The notes beneath the pieces were generated by a model. The model had not been told where the DNA came from. It did not search any database and worked only from the letters and a program-made list of their open reading frames with translations. A DNA stretch of 64,000 nucleotides, taken from assembly GCA_021234535.1 (NCBI GenBank), contig CM037841.1:12916825-12980824 (forward strand), given 5' to 3'. How positions within the stretch are numbered: the first letter of the stretch is position 1; each line of letters starts with the position of its first letter. A program made the translations under genes and the position numbers. The stretch is from Stichopus chloronotus (lineage: Eukaryota > Echinodermata > Holothuroidea > Aspidochirotida > Stichopodidae). Shown in pieces: positions 1-11,689 of this stretch.

Positions 1-1430
1 TACAGAAAACAACCATATTTTTAAAACCAATGTTTGTTGACATAGAATGATAGATTATTCAAAATAAGGAAGGACAGTAGCCTGCTTTTCAAGATATAAG
101 TTTCTCACAGATAGAAATTCAGTTATTTGTTGTTCAACAATAATTTGTTCACCCAAACTTTTCAAAATTCAAATGATGCATCTTCCGTCACTCACGTGCA
201 TAATCATGTTTTGAGGAGATGAGTGTTGACAGATGTTTATTGATGAGACTGAATGGTTTGACAATGATTTAAGCTATTTTCTTTGTATGTCATGTTGTCA
301 TTTGTAGTCCTAGCTTTTTCCCCGTAGACCTCCACAGAGTGTACAACGTAATACCTTCTCTTCTTCAATATAGTGCTACAGTGCTTTACAACACTCTGCA
401 CATGTATTTTGCCAATCAGAAAAGTACTTCATACATTTGAATAATGTTCATACAGTAGCTGCCTGAAATCCGTGGATTCCATTTGTTTGATAACTTGCTG
501 AAAACAAGTGACAATTGTAAGAAAAGTCTTGGTGATAATCTGCTAACGGCAATACAGCATGTCTACCTGCAAGTCTCACACATTCACAAACTAGAGTTCA
601 TTGATCAACACACACAAACGAATGTGGTAGAAGGTTGTAATTCATTACTTCTGTGGTTTAGTTTAATCAAGGTTGATTGATAGAAAATGAAATGCATAAT
701 TTAGTTTTCATTGTTGGAAAAAGGAGAGTATGATTGCACTAATGTCCATGCCCCTTTGCATGCTGTTTTGATGGCCAGCACATACAGTCCTGCATTATAA
801 AGTGTGATACTTATTGCTTAAAAATGGTGTAATATACTGCACTGCTCTAGTTTCCAGTTAAATGTAACTGGCCAGTGCAATTAGTAAATGCATTTGTATA
901 GTATCAAGTAGTAAATGCAGTATTTCTTGTTCTGTGTTCAAACAGATTGTATCCCTTGACTGCCATATCTTGACAGGTTATCATTAGGCCTGCCTCATAT
1001 GCGGATTAAGTCATGTTATCACCTGCATGCATCCACAAGAGACAAGCTCATCTCCTTCAGTTGGAATGACCGCAATATGAAGGTGTAAGTTGAGGATTTG
1101 AGCTTATGGTTCCAAATTGCGGTGATCCTATGACTGGAGTTGACAGAGGCATTTCTTGTGCCAAGGCTCTTGTGGTGGAGATAATTTGCTCTGGACATAG
1201 TTCAACGATGGGAAACAAGTATCAATAATTTGTAACTATAAACTTCCTTTGCAGTGGTCCACGTACAGTTTTGACCGTGGCTTGTCCATAGACAACATGG
1301 TTGTCACACAGTCGCTAAAAGGCATGGCTTGTGCCTGACCAGTGAGGAGACAGCTGGTCCTTTTCCTTGCTCAGCTCTGCTGTTTGAGTCTCTTCTTCCT
1401 CTGTTTGACCCTCTCCATAATGCAGGCCTA
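1..1430 (+). other. AT-rich stretch without a recognisable gene
   Basis: Stop codons are frequent in all frames and I see no repeat family. The longest open frame (65 codons at 483-680) has no recognisable motif. The stretch from about 970 to 1430 may be decayed DIRS pol upstream of the D1 relic, but I could not match it convincingly. Confidence 0.5.
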
Positions 1431-1442
1431 CCACTTTTAGCA

Positions 1443-1970
1443 AAGGAGATGCTTATCTTGGTAGTGGCTGCCTTGGCACGCCAGTGGCTCAGTCATCTCT
1501 AGGCATGTACCATCAACCCCAACCATTGTTTGAAAATCGTGGGCTGCCCCTAGTCCTGGACCCAAACTTTAAGCCAATGAATCCAAATATAGATTTTGGC
1601 CCACGAGACATCTTTTTGCCCAAACTAGAAACAAGCTTAGTGATCAAAGAGGATGAGGTATGGTGTCCTCTGAGGGAACTAAAATCTGGTTACTTGAAGA
1701 ATCTTAGGAAATTACTTTGGTTCTGTATGCTACCAAGATGGCTGGTGGAAGTTATCAGCCCACACATTTCTCAAGGAAGGCCCAGGGCTCATGATGTTAT
1801 GAGGATAAGAAGGAACCTCTTCGGTTAGCTCCTTGTGCAGGTTTTCGTCTAGGAATCCTTGGGGGGAGGACACAACTTGATGGTGGGTTGGTTGAAAGAC
1901 TAAAGACAGACTAGTTTGTTTTTCATGCTTTTTGTCACTGGATTTCACAAGATATATTGGCCTTACATGT
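1443..1970 (+). pseudogene. D1: DIRS-type tyrosine recombinase relic
   Basis: This is a decayed 3' part of a DIRS retrotransposon polyprotein. Seen: 1443-1500 reads EMLILVVAALARQWLSHL then a stop, resembling the VVP-WPRQPWF-LL block between RNase H and recombinase in DIRS elements. The frame from 1484 to 1828 then carries DEVWCPLRELKSGYLKNLR (compare CPVRAL-YL-RT) and RWLVEVISPHISQGRPRAHD, the segment leading to the recombinase HxxR box. Known: the enzyme circularises and integrates DIRS elements by site-specific recombination. Odd: the two blocks lie only about 60 codons apart where several hundred are usual, implying an internal deletion. The catalytic HxxR is spaced as HDVMR. From 1830 to 1970 further weak similarity continues in broken frames. 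Clearly inactive. Confidence 0.72.
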
Positions 1971-2229
1971 AACCATTCACATACACAGTAGATACAGAGT
2001 TATATGTGTACATGTTTGTTGTAATAAGAACAGATCCACAGCACAGAAAGTATGGTGCAACAACAATTTATTTGAGGTGTCTTAGAGCTTTGTTAAACAA
2101 TGCATAAATGTGAGCAAGAGGTTTGCATTTGTCTACTGTGAATACCTTTGCTGGTCAGTAAGTCATGGGCAGTATGTGTGAATGTGTTTCAATATAAGTG
2201 CTGTTACCAGTCACCTGGTTGCTATGCAA

Positions 2230-3130
2230 TTAACTACGACGCTTCACACAGTTCTATTTGAAAAGTGACCTTGAAAATGCTACGGTTGCCCAGCTTACGC
2301 AATTGCGCGGTCAAATTTTCAAACGATGATATCTTCGCCCCTCTGCATTCGATCACGCTAATATTTTCACAGCACATACTGTGTACACTTTCCAACTCCC
2401 CTTCCAAATTTTGCAACCATACACGATCATCCGGCAGAGATATCGATGATTTTAGCTTTTGACCACGCCTTTAAACAACCTTCAGTAAAACATGTCAGGG
2501 AACCGCATCACCACTCCGTCAATCTCAAAAGCTACTCCATGTCAATCATGACACTTGTTTCCATATACCGTTATAATCTCTCCTTGTTCGAAAGACATTT
2601 TAGTGATATTTACGTACTAAACAACTCACATCACTTTCACTTGCCTTGGCAGTTGGTTGCTCTATACAAACCACGACAACTCTTGTTTCGTCATATGATA
2701 ATAACATGTAATGACGTCACACGATGTCGAAATCCGAACAAGTCCAAACTAGTTTACAGTATTGCATTGTGGGTAGCGTATGTCTTGCGTGTGGGCCTAC
2801 GAATCAGTAGTACGTAAACAGTACGTACATGGAGTAGAAAAGAAACAGTGTAGCCCTAGCAACCAGAAAAAAGATTTTAAAACTTGTCACGGAAGTGCAT
2901 CACCGCAACTCTGTTATCATTTTTGTCATTTTCATGTGAAAAACTCAATTAACTTTGTGAAAGTGAAGTATGAAAACGTTCAGGATTCCCATTGCGGATA
3001 TTTTCGACATTTTCCGTGACGATCACGAGGGAAAAGTTTCGCGACTGTGTTGAGATGTGCAACCTTCGTTTGGACCAAATATTTGTGCGATTTATCTCTT
3101 TTGGAACAATTATATTGGGCCATACCTCTT
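2230..3130. promoter_or_regulatory. CpG-rich block with a perfect CRE
   Basis: CpG dinucleotides are much denser here than in the flanking AT-rich DNA. Examples are at 2295-2345 and 2990-3045. A palindromic cAMP-response element TGACGTCA lies at 2712-2719, and ATTGTGGGTAG follows at about 2764. Two short frames look protein-like but are unproven. One is minus-strand, about 2470 to 2234, with ENLTAQLRKLGNRSIFKV. The other is a plus-strand ATG frame at 2970-3053 beginning MKTFRIPIADIFDIF. The block could be a promoter and first exon of an alternative PDE5 transcript or of another gene, or a remnant of a GC-rich repeat. The evidence is composition plus one motif. Confidence 0.3.
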
Positions 3131-3424
3131 GGATAATGTGTTCCCAATGTTCTGAGTGAGTTTTAAGAGATAATTTGCTATAAATTGTGAGATTCGGATG
3201 ATTTAAAAATGTTAAATTTTTGCTCTTTCTTGGTTAGCCCCAAGGACGATCCACTATGTGTGTTGCAATGTTACGTAATCCAATTATCTTGATGTTAGCA
3301 ACGGTGCAAAATGGGCATAGCAACCCGGTGACTGTTACTGTCACAGATAGTGTGCAACTGTCAGGGTCTAACAATCAGTCAGAACTAGGAGTGTGTGTCT
3401 CTTTGGTAACCTGGGCTGGATAGC

Positions 3425-3620
3425 AATCACGGAGGGTATGGTGATGGATTAGACCATCTCTTAGGTAAGCACATGATCAATGTTAACCATGGCTTAGTAA
3501 GAAGGAGGAGCTAGTCCAGTATTAGACTAGAATGACATAATTAGAGGTGGTGTCCAGAAGGTTACCACACTCTTGGCCTGGTAGATTGAAATGCAGTTGC
3601 ATTGAGATATGTGAGTCATT
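3425..3620 (+). repeat. Degenerate F1 DIRS-like right ITR
   Basis: AAGGAGGAGCTAGTCCAGT and AAGGTTACCACACTCTTGG, followed by a decayed ATGTGAGTCATT end, match in order the right ITR at 11800-11990. The outer extension seen in better copies is not recognisable. It could be the distal end of D1, but the intervening CpG-rich block does not look like DIRS sequence. Confidence 0.5.
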
Positions 3621-3639
3621 ATCAATTCATACATACTTG

Positions 3640-6600
3640 GAAAGAATCCTCAACTCCTATTGCCCCATTTCAGTCAGGTGACTGTGGGTTAATCCCTGAT
3701 AACCCAACTTGTTAAACCATGGTTAATCACCGGCAAATGAATACAATAAAACTGAAGATCGACAGTGGTTTTCAGTCTGCTATATCTTGCACAAAACAAA
3801 TGGCTAATACAGTATGACTAGTATCAGGCCTACACTAGTGAAGTAACGTCCGATTAGAAGTTCGTAGTTCTTAGTTCAAACGTTACCTAGGCCGCGTCTA
3901 TAGGGCCTAAGGCCTGCTCAAAAGTAAAATGTAGGTAAATTTACATAACAACAGCACAGTATACTGTCAGTGGTAATCCCTCTGACGTAGGGTAGCCTAA
4001 TCTTACCTAAATACCAGAATTGTGTCAGTGAATGTTGCTTCCGTAGGCTATATTTTGAACACCTTAAAAGTTTGATAGCCCACTGGAATTAGCTTTCCTT
4101 CGTTGTAAAATTCTGTTTAAAAACAATTCCCTATGCCATAACATCATAAAGAGGACCAAGGACTGCAATACATCGCCATCTTGAAGGGTCTCACCGAATT
4201 TTGCATAGCCTACCGAGAACTCTCACACTCACAGGAAATTAGGGTCCGCACACAACAAGTCTTCCACTCTCTGCTGCTGTTATGACTGAGAGTAAGACAT
4301 CAAACATGTAGGCCCTACATGTTTTTCTCGAAATTTTTATACAATGAATCTGTCAGTCTTTATCTGAAATCAGTTATCAGGCCCTGTAGCTCTAGCTGTA
4401 CAACGCTCTGTGGCACGCAGTTACGTACACACTGCACAGTGTGAATACACGTACATTGACCACAGCGCACGTGCACACATACAATACGCTACAAGTTGCA
4501 AACGAACTATGTCAATTGTTGTTGTTATTCTTTTTGTCTACGGGTTACTTTCTGTGTCGCGCACGAATATTGTTGACATGTTGTAAATTTGTTTACCTTT
4601 TCTCGGGGTTCCTTTTCAACAGAAATGTGGTTATTTAAGGATCAAATTCCTTTCTTTTTTTCGTCTTTTTTCTATCAAAATCTCGTTGGTATGTATGAAC
4701 AAGGTTAATCAACTTTGGACCTGTGTATTAACTGTAGTATAATGCACTCTCGTGGGTGCATCGCTTGTATTAACCCCCGATCGTGCATTATCCTACAGCT
4801 AATACATGGTCCAGCGTTGATTAACCTTTAAATAACCAACCCATGTAAGTTAATTTTGTTATACATTCCTTAATCATACAGTACCGTACTATAAAAAATA
4901 TTAGCAAACTTTATAAAATTCTTTGAAGCTATCATATCTGATAATTTAATGAACTTGTTCCTCTTGTGGCAACTTTCTTTGATACATCAGTAGTTTGAGC
5001 CACACTTAAATGTCTCTCTGCACAATTTTTACTTCAGTCTACTTTGCTTAAGGATAGTGGTAATGCTTGTTTCCAGGTGGTCAGAATGCAAAAACAATTC
5101 AGCATCATTTGTTGCTGGCACCACAACAGATATTTTATTACCCTTAAAAGTTTGTGACTAGAAGCCTCAACTTTTTTCTTCTAGATTATATTTGCTGGCA
5201 TATTCTACAGAGACTTTTCGCTTCAAACTTTTTGTCCGCTGTTTGGTTCTTTTTTGTTGTTGCAGGTTGCCTTTGTCTCGCACGATTTCATACATTTACC
5301 CGCAATTTGGTGTCATGAACTTCCTATCCACTTGTGAACTACCTTGGTTAAGAGATATACAGTAGTGCTTCATTGCCACAATTTTCATCATGCTGAATCA
5401 ATGAAGTTTATGCGAAACCCATTAACAATATGGTTGATTTTGTTTAAAGTGATTGTCAGTGGGTGGAATAGTTGGCAAGAAATCACAAAGACATTTGACT
5501 TTCTGGTTTGGTGAAAAGGAATAATTTACTTCATGTCTTCCTATTAAACCCATCTGCTACAAGTGATGAACTTTACAGTAAATTTACTGCCATCAATTTG
5601 CAGTTGGAGAAGGAACATCACATGTGAGGAAGGTAACAAAGGTAAACACTTACTGTATATACCAGATTTTTATTAGAAATACTCCTCCCAATACAGAGTT
5701 AGCTGTTGATTCAGATGTAAAGTTATTTCCAGTCTTTGTATTTTAAATGAGTAACTGGATATGCTCATTGCTGAGCAGCTACTTTTGGCACAGTTGCTCC
5801 TAATGACATTGTTTCCATGCATGGTGTCTGGGAAGACACTAAAAGTCTGGGTCAGATTCTGGTAAGATGGAGTTAATAACATCTAAATTTAAGACAAGAT
5901 TTTTGTGATGCAGATACACAGTTATCTATTTTCTCATCTGTTTCTGAAATTACAATTGATTTATGTTTTGTAAAGAAAACTTTACATTTTGCTAAGGTAG
6001 TATTCCATACCAGAATCTAATGGAACACGAAAATTACGTCAACTACCTACAATTTTTGGTGGGGCTATAGAGTCTTGGATCACACTTAAATGACATGATG
6101 TTTGTTAGAAAATGATGAGAAAGTAAAGGATGTTGCATTTCGGCAGACTCTTTTGGTTGGTGGAGGCGATTGGTGCAACTTAGAATCCTGACATTCTTTA
6201 ATTGAAATTCTACAGTGAGTAAAACCACTATGGCACAGTCCTGTATTTAAGTATGACAGCAAAGTATAATTTTCATGAAAGGAATTTCACATAGTACTGT
6301 AGGTCTACCATTGGCTGTGCCTGATTGGAGTTGCAAGAAAGAAATGTTACCAGCTTGGGCATCCTAGAGTGATGGTATGAATAGATTGCAGGTCGTTATA
6401 ACCTATGTAGCACACAATGTAGTTTAAAGATTGCAGTTATTGAGTTCATTACTTCACTACTCTCTTCCTTACCTTTTTATTGTATGATAACACACTTTTC
6501 TGGACTATTTACTTGCCTCTCCTCTCTCACCATTATTATAGTTTATTTTAGTTATTATATCTTAATTAGCCTTAGCCTTTGTATGGCATTATTTTTGGCA
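3640..6600 (+). other. Intronic stretch, no gene recognised
   Basis: The sequence is AT-rich with short open frames only. About 4380-4500 is locally richer in ACGT and CACGTG-like words. Near 6430-6540 a block (TTACTTCACTACTCTCTTCC, then TTGTATGATAACACACTTTT) matches the ~55-bp minisatellite unit at 12020-12690. It may mark the decayed left edge of the D2 relic. Confidence 0.45.
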
Positions 6601-7378
6601 GAACAAACTCTAGATGTTCCAGGATAGCTCTACATGTGCATTTTAAACCGGGTAGTTTTGGGACAAACTAGTGGTGTCCCAGATGTAGAGCCTGCTGTGG
6701 TCTTGGTTCCTGGAGGCTGGTGTAGAAAACCTCACTTTGTTTCGGCTGAACCAAATACTGTCTTAGCAGGCCAAAGGAACAAGTTCCAGGTACAACTGGA
6801 CATATTTCCTACAAGGGACCCGCTGGTCACCTCGACTTGAATCCCGGACCCGCTGTGAGTATGGAAAAAGTTGTGGAGGAAGAGGAGAGGCTGCCATTAG
6901 AACCGGAACATTCTGACCAGCATGCACACTCACCCTCCGCCCCTGGCGTTGTCCGGACTTGAGCCAGGAGGTGATTCTGGAAAGAGTTGTGAGAGAGGCA
7001 GCCATGAGACCAGAGTGTTCTGTGTGGTCCACAAGCTTGCCTTCGGCCCTGGAGTTGTCTGGACTCGAGTCATTGGAAGCCAAGAGTAAGAGCTGATGTT
7101 ACCTTCCTTGAAAGGGAAGTCACTTACAAGGAACGATGGGCTCCATCCTAAATGGACGCACTCTGACCCCAGCGCCGGCTCTGAGCACCGGACTTGAGAA
7201 GGGTAGGTAGCATCAGATATTCAAAGATTGGCAGGCCATCTCTCAGCAGAAGGGAATGTAGCCAGATCCAAAGCCATTCAAGATGGCAACAAAATTACGG
7301 TTCCAATCATGGGGCCGTAGTAGACATAGGGCCCTTCTCTCCGGCATTGAGAGAACAGGAGCCACATAAATCCTCGCG

Positions 7379-7480
7379 ATGTGTTCAGGTTGTGGTCCCG
7401 ACCTTAGGGTTCTAATAGATACAGGGCCACTTATCTCTGACTCTGACGAGATGTGCAGAACCTGCAGAAAATCACCATGA
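7379..7480 (+). pseudogene. D2 gag-like zinc-finger fragment
   Basis: A 33-codon frame contains CSGCGPDL followed by DEMCRTCRKS, giving a CxxC plus CxxC pair. It resembles the cysteine cluster near the N terminus of the D3 gag at 25817 (CSICNQ...CPLCHSC). The position, about 1 kb before the RT relic, fits gag. The flanking frames up to 8400 are compositionally similar to the rest of D2 but have no motif I can name. Without the D3 comparison this would not be recognisable. Confidence 0.42.
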
Positions 7481-8417
7481 TGTGTGGAATAACTGTTTCG
7501 GCCGTCTTAATCTACAGACATCTAGGTTAAAAAGAGGAGACTTCATAATGCCGACCCTGAATGCCACCAAGTCAGTCAGCTACACAGGCCTCCGGGGGAA
7601 AGCCAGTCCAATGGACTCGGCTCTGGGGTCAAGACTGGACCCGCATTGGCACTGGTACCGGACACCAGTTCTGGACCCTGAAGCTAACAAACAGAGAGAA
7701 GAGCTGAAGCGGCAAGAAGAGGTTAACTTCAACTGCCAAGCTGTCTTGATGAACCACCAGATAGAGCCAATGTTATACGGTTTTCGACTGTTCGGGAGAT
7801 GGCAATTGCTACTCCCACCACCCTCCAGGGAACTGGAGAGCTGTTCACAGCTGAACAAACTACCACATCTTGTAACTATAAGAAGGCAAACAAAAGGAAG
7901 CACAAGACTTCATTTGTGACCAGGCCCGGATATGAAATGCCCATACCTTGCTTGTTTCTGAAATGGTAAAGAGGAGCCACCAATAGCTCCCGAAAGATGA
8001 GTTTAGACCAAATGTGCTTTGTGTCCACAACCAGCCAGTATTATAACCTCTTAAATTGCGGGGGTTGCAGTGACTTATGTCACATCTTTCATGGCAGCCT
8101 CTTTGGCTATCAGCAGTTTCCAAATCTGGAACATGAAGCGCTGGGAGATCCGTACCCTTCCCCTCAACTTATATATGGAAGACTGGGGGAAGAACATCTG
8201 TCAGCAAGAGGACCTTACCCAAACCCAACTTCGGTATACCCAAAATGGAGAGATGGCGAAAAAGACAGAGGTGGCAGATTCCCCTGACCCTGGAGAAGAA
8301 ACCCAAAAAGCACAAGAGAAAAGTGGATCCAAGGGACGCAACTTGGGTAATGGTAAACAGGCGACGACCGAAATTGACCCACATGCAACCGACTGCCTGA
8401 CCTTTGCACAACTCCCA

Positions 8418-9060
8418 ATGGTTGCTCACCTCCCTTTGGAGTTCCGCAAGCTGGGGGGGCCCACGGTCTTTACCCAGGAATGGACGGCTATTTTGGCAGA
8501 CACATTGCAATTTACCTCTACCAAAACAGCTAACATATCAATCATTGGAGACGAGCATACCACAGTTCTAAAGGTCTGTCGTTATGAGGCCCTGAGGTTG
8601 AGCACTGCGGCTGTTTTGGCCAGGCAGACACCCTTTGCACGGCCTAGAGAGATGAAGTGCCAAACAGGGCCGAAGAATGCATACCAGCTTGCGTTTTCAA
8701 AATCTTGTATTGGAAACCTCAATCAAATTATGTCTAATGAAAACTCAGGTCGGGGACATTGATGATTGCCCCACAAACTGTAAGGAAAGAGCTCTGAACA
8801 GCAGGTATCGTAGCAAAAGATGCATGATGAGCATGTCTCAATACTTTAAGATTATGTGTGGATCCCAGCATCCAGTTACTGAGGGATCAAATGTTTTACT
8901 AGAGAGATGCCCGTCAGTCTATTAACACATTTCACGATGTTTACCAGGATCACAAGGCGGAGTGGTTACGATCGTTGCTGGGTTGGACTACTGGTTCTTC
9001 GTAGCAGAATCTGAAGCTCTGTCAAAAAAAGAAAAACCGAGAGTTGCTCTTACAAGCCCT
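8418..9060 (+). pseudogene. D2 reverse transcriptase relic
   Basis: At 8418-8520 the frame LPLEFRKLGGPTVFTQEW resembles the GGRL-F-W block that opens DIRS reverse transcriptases. At 8926-9020, across a frameshift, FTMFTRITRR is followed by VAGLDYWFFVAESEAL, the position of the catalytic Y-x-D-D-W segment. One catalytic aspartate is replaced (LDYW instead of LDDW), so the enzyme would be inactive even without the frame breaks. Known: this domain copies element RNA into DNA. The region between the two blocks has decayed beyond confident alignment. Confidence 0.58.
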
Positions 9061-9299
9061 CAATTTGAATCAACTACAAAACAGACCAGGCTGAAAAGGG
9101 TTGGACTGGGGACAAACCAAACTGCCAGCTGGAAGGGGGTCGCTTCCCCATCCACAGTTACCCTCGATGTCAATGGCCACAGAGACCCCAAAAGCATGCG
9201 AGTCCTTCAGTGAATTCTGTCAATTCTGATAAGGTAGTGGCTGGCTATGTCAACCACCTCCAAGTTCATAGCCACAAAGTTTCAGATAGGTTCCAGTGT

Positions 9300-10100
9300 T
9301 TGTCACTTAAAACCCCAGACGGGATTGGCCTCCTCAACCACCCTGTCAGCAGGATGGTTACTGACCTATTCTGGTGGGTGTAGGTCAGGGATACTCATAG
9401 CAGAGTTTCCACCTCATATGGAGGCTGGAGAGGGCCCACCCAACAAGCAGTCTTTGCCTCAGTAGACTTATGACTCCCCCTTCCACTGTGGGACAGTCTC
9501 TTGCCACATTCATTCGAGGGAAGGAGAACGCATAGTTGGCGACATTTTGCTTGAGTCCTACCCTTCAGAATCAGTTGCAATGGAAGCCCTGTCCTTAACT
9601 CTGGCCAGTATAGTGGCATACATTTTGCCTCCTCACCCATGTCACAAGGTCTGACTGATGATATGAGGTACAAAACCATCTGGATAGCTCCATCCTCCGG
9701 GACTATCGGTATTTCAAGGCCTTTTGGTCATAAAAGTCATACAATTCTTATGGGTGGCCCTTGAATTTTGGAAGGGGATGGCACTTCCATCACAAGTTTA
9801 GGATCAAAGCATTAAGCGAAGTGATGTCGCCCACTCAAAGGCCCTAGTCTGGCTAAGGGCCCTCTCCCTGATGGCCAGCCTCGTAGAAGAGAAGAGTTCT
9901 GCCAGCCGAAGATGTGACACCTCCAGATTCACCTGCTGTGCTTCTTCAGCCATGATGCAGGTAACATGATAACCCTGGTCCTGTTGGAAGGAGGTGTGTC
10001 AGCCCATTTCAAGTGGTGGCTCCAGAGCAGCAACTGGACCACAGGCCTTCACTTCAACCCAACACGGTCTTTAACATGGCTTTTTAGTTTTTACTCAAGG
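9300..10100 (+). pseudogene. D2 RNase H region relic
   Basis: Two blocks resemble the stretch after RT in DIRS polyproteins. The first (9360-9640) holds FWWV, GGWRGPTQQ and VAMEALSLTLASI in broken frames. The second reads ALVWLRALSLMASLVEEKSS from 9841 and FKWWLQSSNWTTGLHFN from 10008, like LMASL and the WW-x-N-x-G block preceding the first catalytic Asp. The order is odd: the MEAL block, normally downstream of WW-N-G, precedes the second block. Either a partial duplication or rearrangement occurred, or one assignment is wrong. Confidence 0.45.
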
Positions 10101-10559
10101 GTTGTTGGGAGCTTTTAAAAATAAGAGATTTGGGGAGGCACTTGATGATACATTGGCCTCAAAATCCAAAGAGGAGCAAACCTTACTCACCTTGTACTTT
10201 AGGCCTCAACGGTTCACTATCAGGGCTTGATGAAGGGAGGTGTGTTCACAAATATGTTCCTTCTTTCATCCACTCTCTGGCTACAAGATTCAATATGTCA
10301 TTTTAGATGACCCATTTTAGATGATCCAATTACCCACTGTCTAGACACGAAACAGGATGTACATTCAGATAGATGTTACCCCTCTTCTTTAAAGAAAAAA
10401 AAAAACGGGCCTTGCAGCCTTCCACACGGGACAGGAGGACTGTTGTTTGCTGGTCTCAAATAGCAGGTCAGACCCCAGCATGGAAGGGTATGTTCATCTC
10501 TAGCCCAGCCAAGCAACGCCTGCCGCAAGACTGGATATTTTCAGAGGCTCTTCTTTGCA

Positions 10560-11040
10560 ACTTTCACTTTAATCCCCCAACAGGGCTACTTCACTATACT
10601 TTAGGACAACTTGCTCTGATTGCGATGCTGCTGGCTTTTTGCCAGCCTTTGAAACCTCGACCACTTGGCAGGCGCGGAGAGTGGTGTGCTGACAACGAGC
10701 TGCCGCTGTGCGAGGTGCCCTTAGTCCAGGCCTCAAAGTCCTTTGTGAACCCTTTTGAGGAGGGCAAGCAGGTTAACACTATCATAAAGCACTGCCCAGA
10801 AAGGCTGGGATCGCTACTGCTTGGTGACGGTTGCGACCACATGTGGGTATCATGTAGTTTGTTCTATTCTTGGATTCTTCTCCACAAGAGTGGAAGACAG
10901 AAATTGATTTCCTGTCAGAGCCCTCAATTGCTATTGGAACAAGATACAAACTTCAATCCCCCTTTAAGGCTCTTTGCCGTAAGGAAAAACCCTTCTAACT
11001 GGCGTCTAGGGGCCACAAATCCGTTGTGGCTAGTGTAGAC
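10560..11040 (+). pseudogene. D2 tyrosine recombinase relic, N-terminal part
   Basis: The open frame 10373-11038 contains SFVNPFEEGKQVNTIIKHC at about 10739-10795, followed by SLLLGDGC. This resembles the core-binding segment of DIRS recombinases (F--LFEEG-QVNTIN-YRSAIS). The frame stays open but the C-terminal catalytic R-HxxR-Y boxes are not found before the ICR, so the protein would be inactive. The segment lies where a recombinase is expected, between RNase H and the ICR. Confidence 0.48.
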
Positions 11041-11263
11041 CATCACCGCTCCAACAGGTAGAGGAGAGCAAGGACTCGCGACGTTAAATGCTTGACAAAG
11101 TAAGCATTTGGAAGGCAGAGCTTGTAGTCTCTTACGCCCTTCAAGAATGGTACATGAAGGGCACACAAACAGCCGAGTGGGGGTTCAGGTGTGTGGTATC
11201 AGGGCTTCAGGAGGGTATGTCCTGCCCTGCGGTCTCCCCACCATTGTGATTATGCTACTCAGT

Positions 11264-11372
11264 GGATTCCTTGTGAGGAGACAGGTTAATGAGGAGTGAA
11301 GTAAATAACCCAAAACTCACCTGGTTTGGTTATTTACGAACGACTCACTAACCTGCTGTCTCACTTCCCTCC
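11264..11372 (+). repeat. D2 internal complementary region (ICR)
   Basis: Two inverted terminal sequences are fused here. 11268-11308 (GGAGACAGG...GAAGTAAATA) is the reverse complement of the F1 left-ITR start (compare 18377-18420 and 23278-23310). Directly after it, 11310-11372 (CCAAAACTCACCTGGTTTGG, then TTATTTACGAACGACTC) is the reverse complement of the F1 right-ITR end (compare 11936-11985). Joined in this order they equal the reverse complement of a right-end/left-start junction, which defines the ICR of DIRS elements. Position, 3' of the recombinase and 5' of the right ITR, also fits. Confidence 0.66.
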
Positions 11373-11689
11373 TCCCTCCCCTTGGGGGGCTGTACATATT
11401 TATGGTGACAAAGTGGTGGCTCTGTGTAAGGGGCTTGCTGACCAACTGTGTCCCAACCAAAGAACAAGCAGTTCATCATATGGTCTACGGTTCCTCACAG
11501 CACATTTTACCTTTCCTGTATGCTATTAAACAGGGTTGTGGGGTCTCGTTGCATGTATGTTTGGTTACAGTCACTGTTGTTTGCGATCTTATTCATAGAT
11601 ATGCTTGAGTGTGGGCATGCAATCCGTGCACTAGTTTAGAGGTGAACAACCGAATGTAGCGAGTTACTGCTGGCATCTCATCTCTTTCA

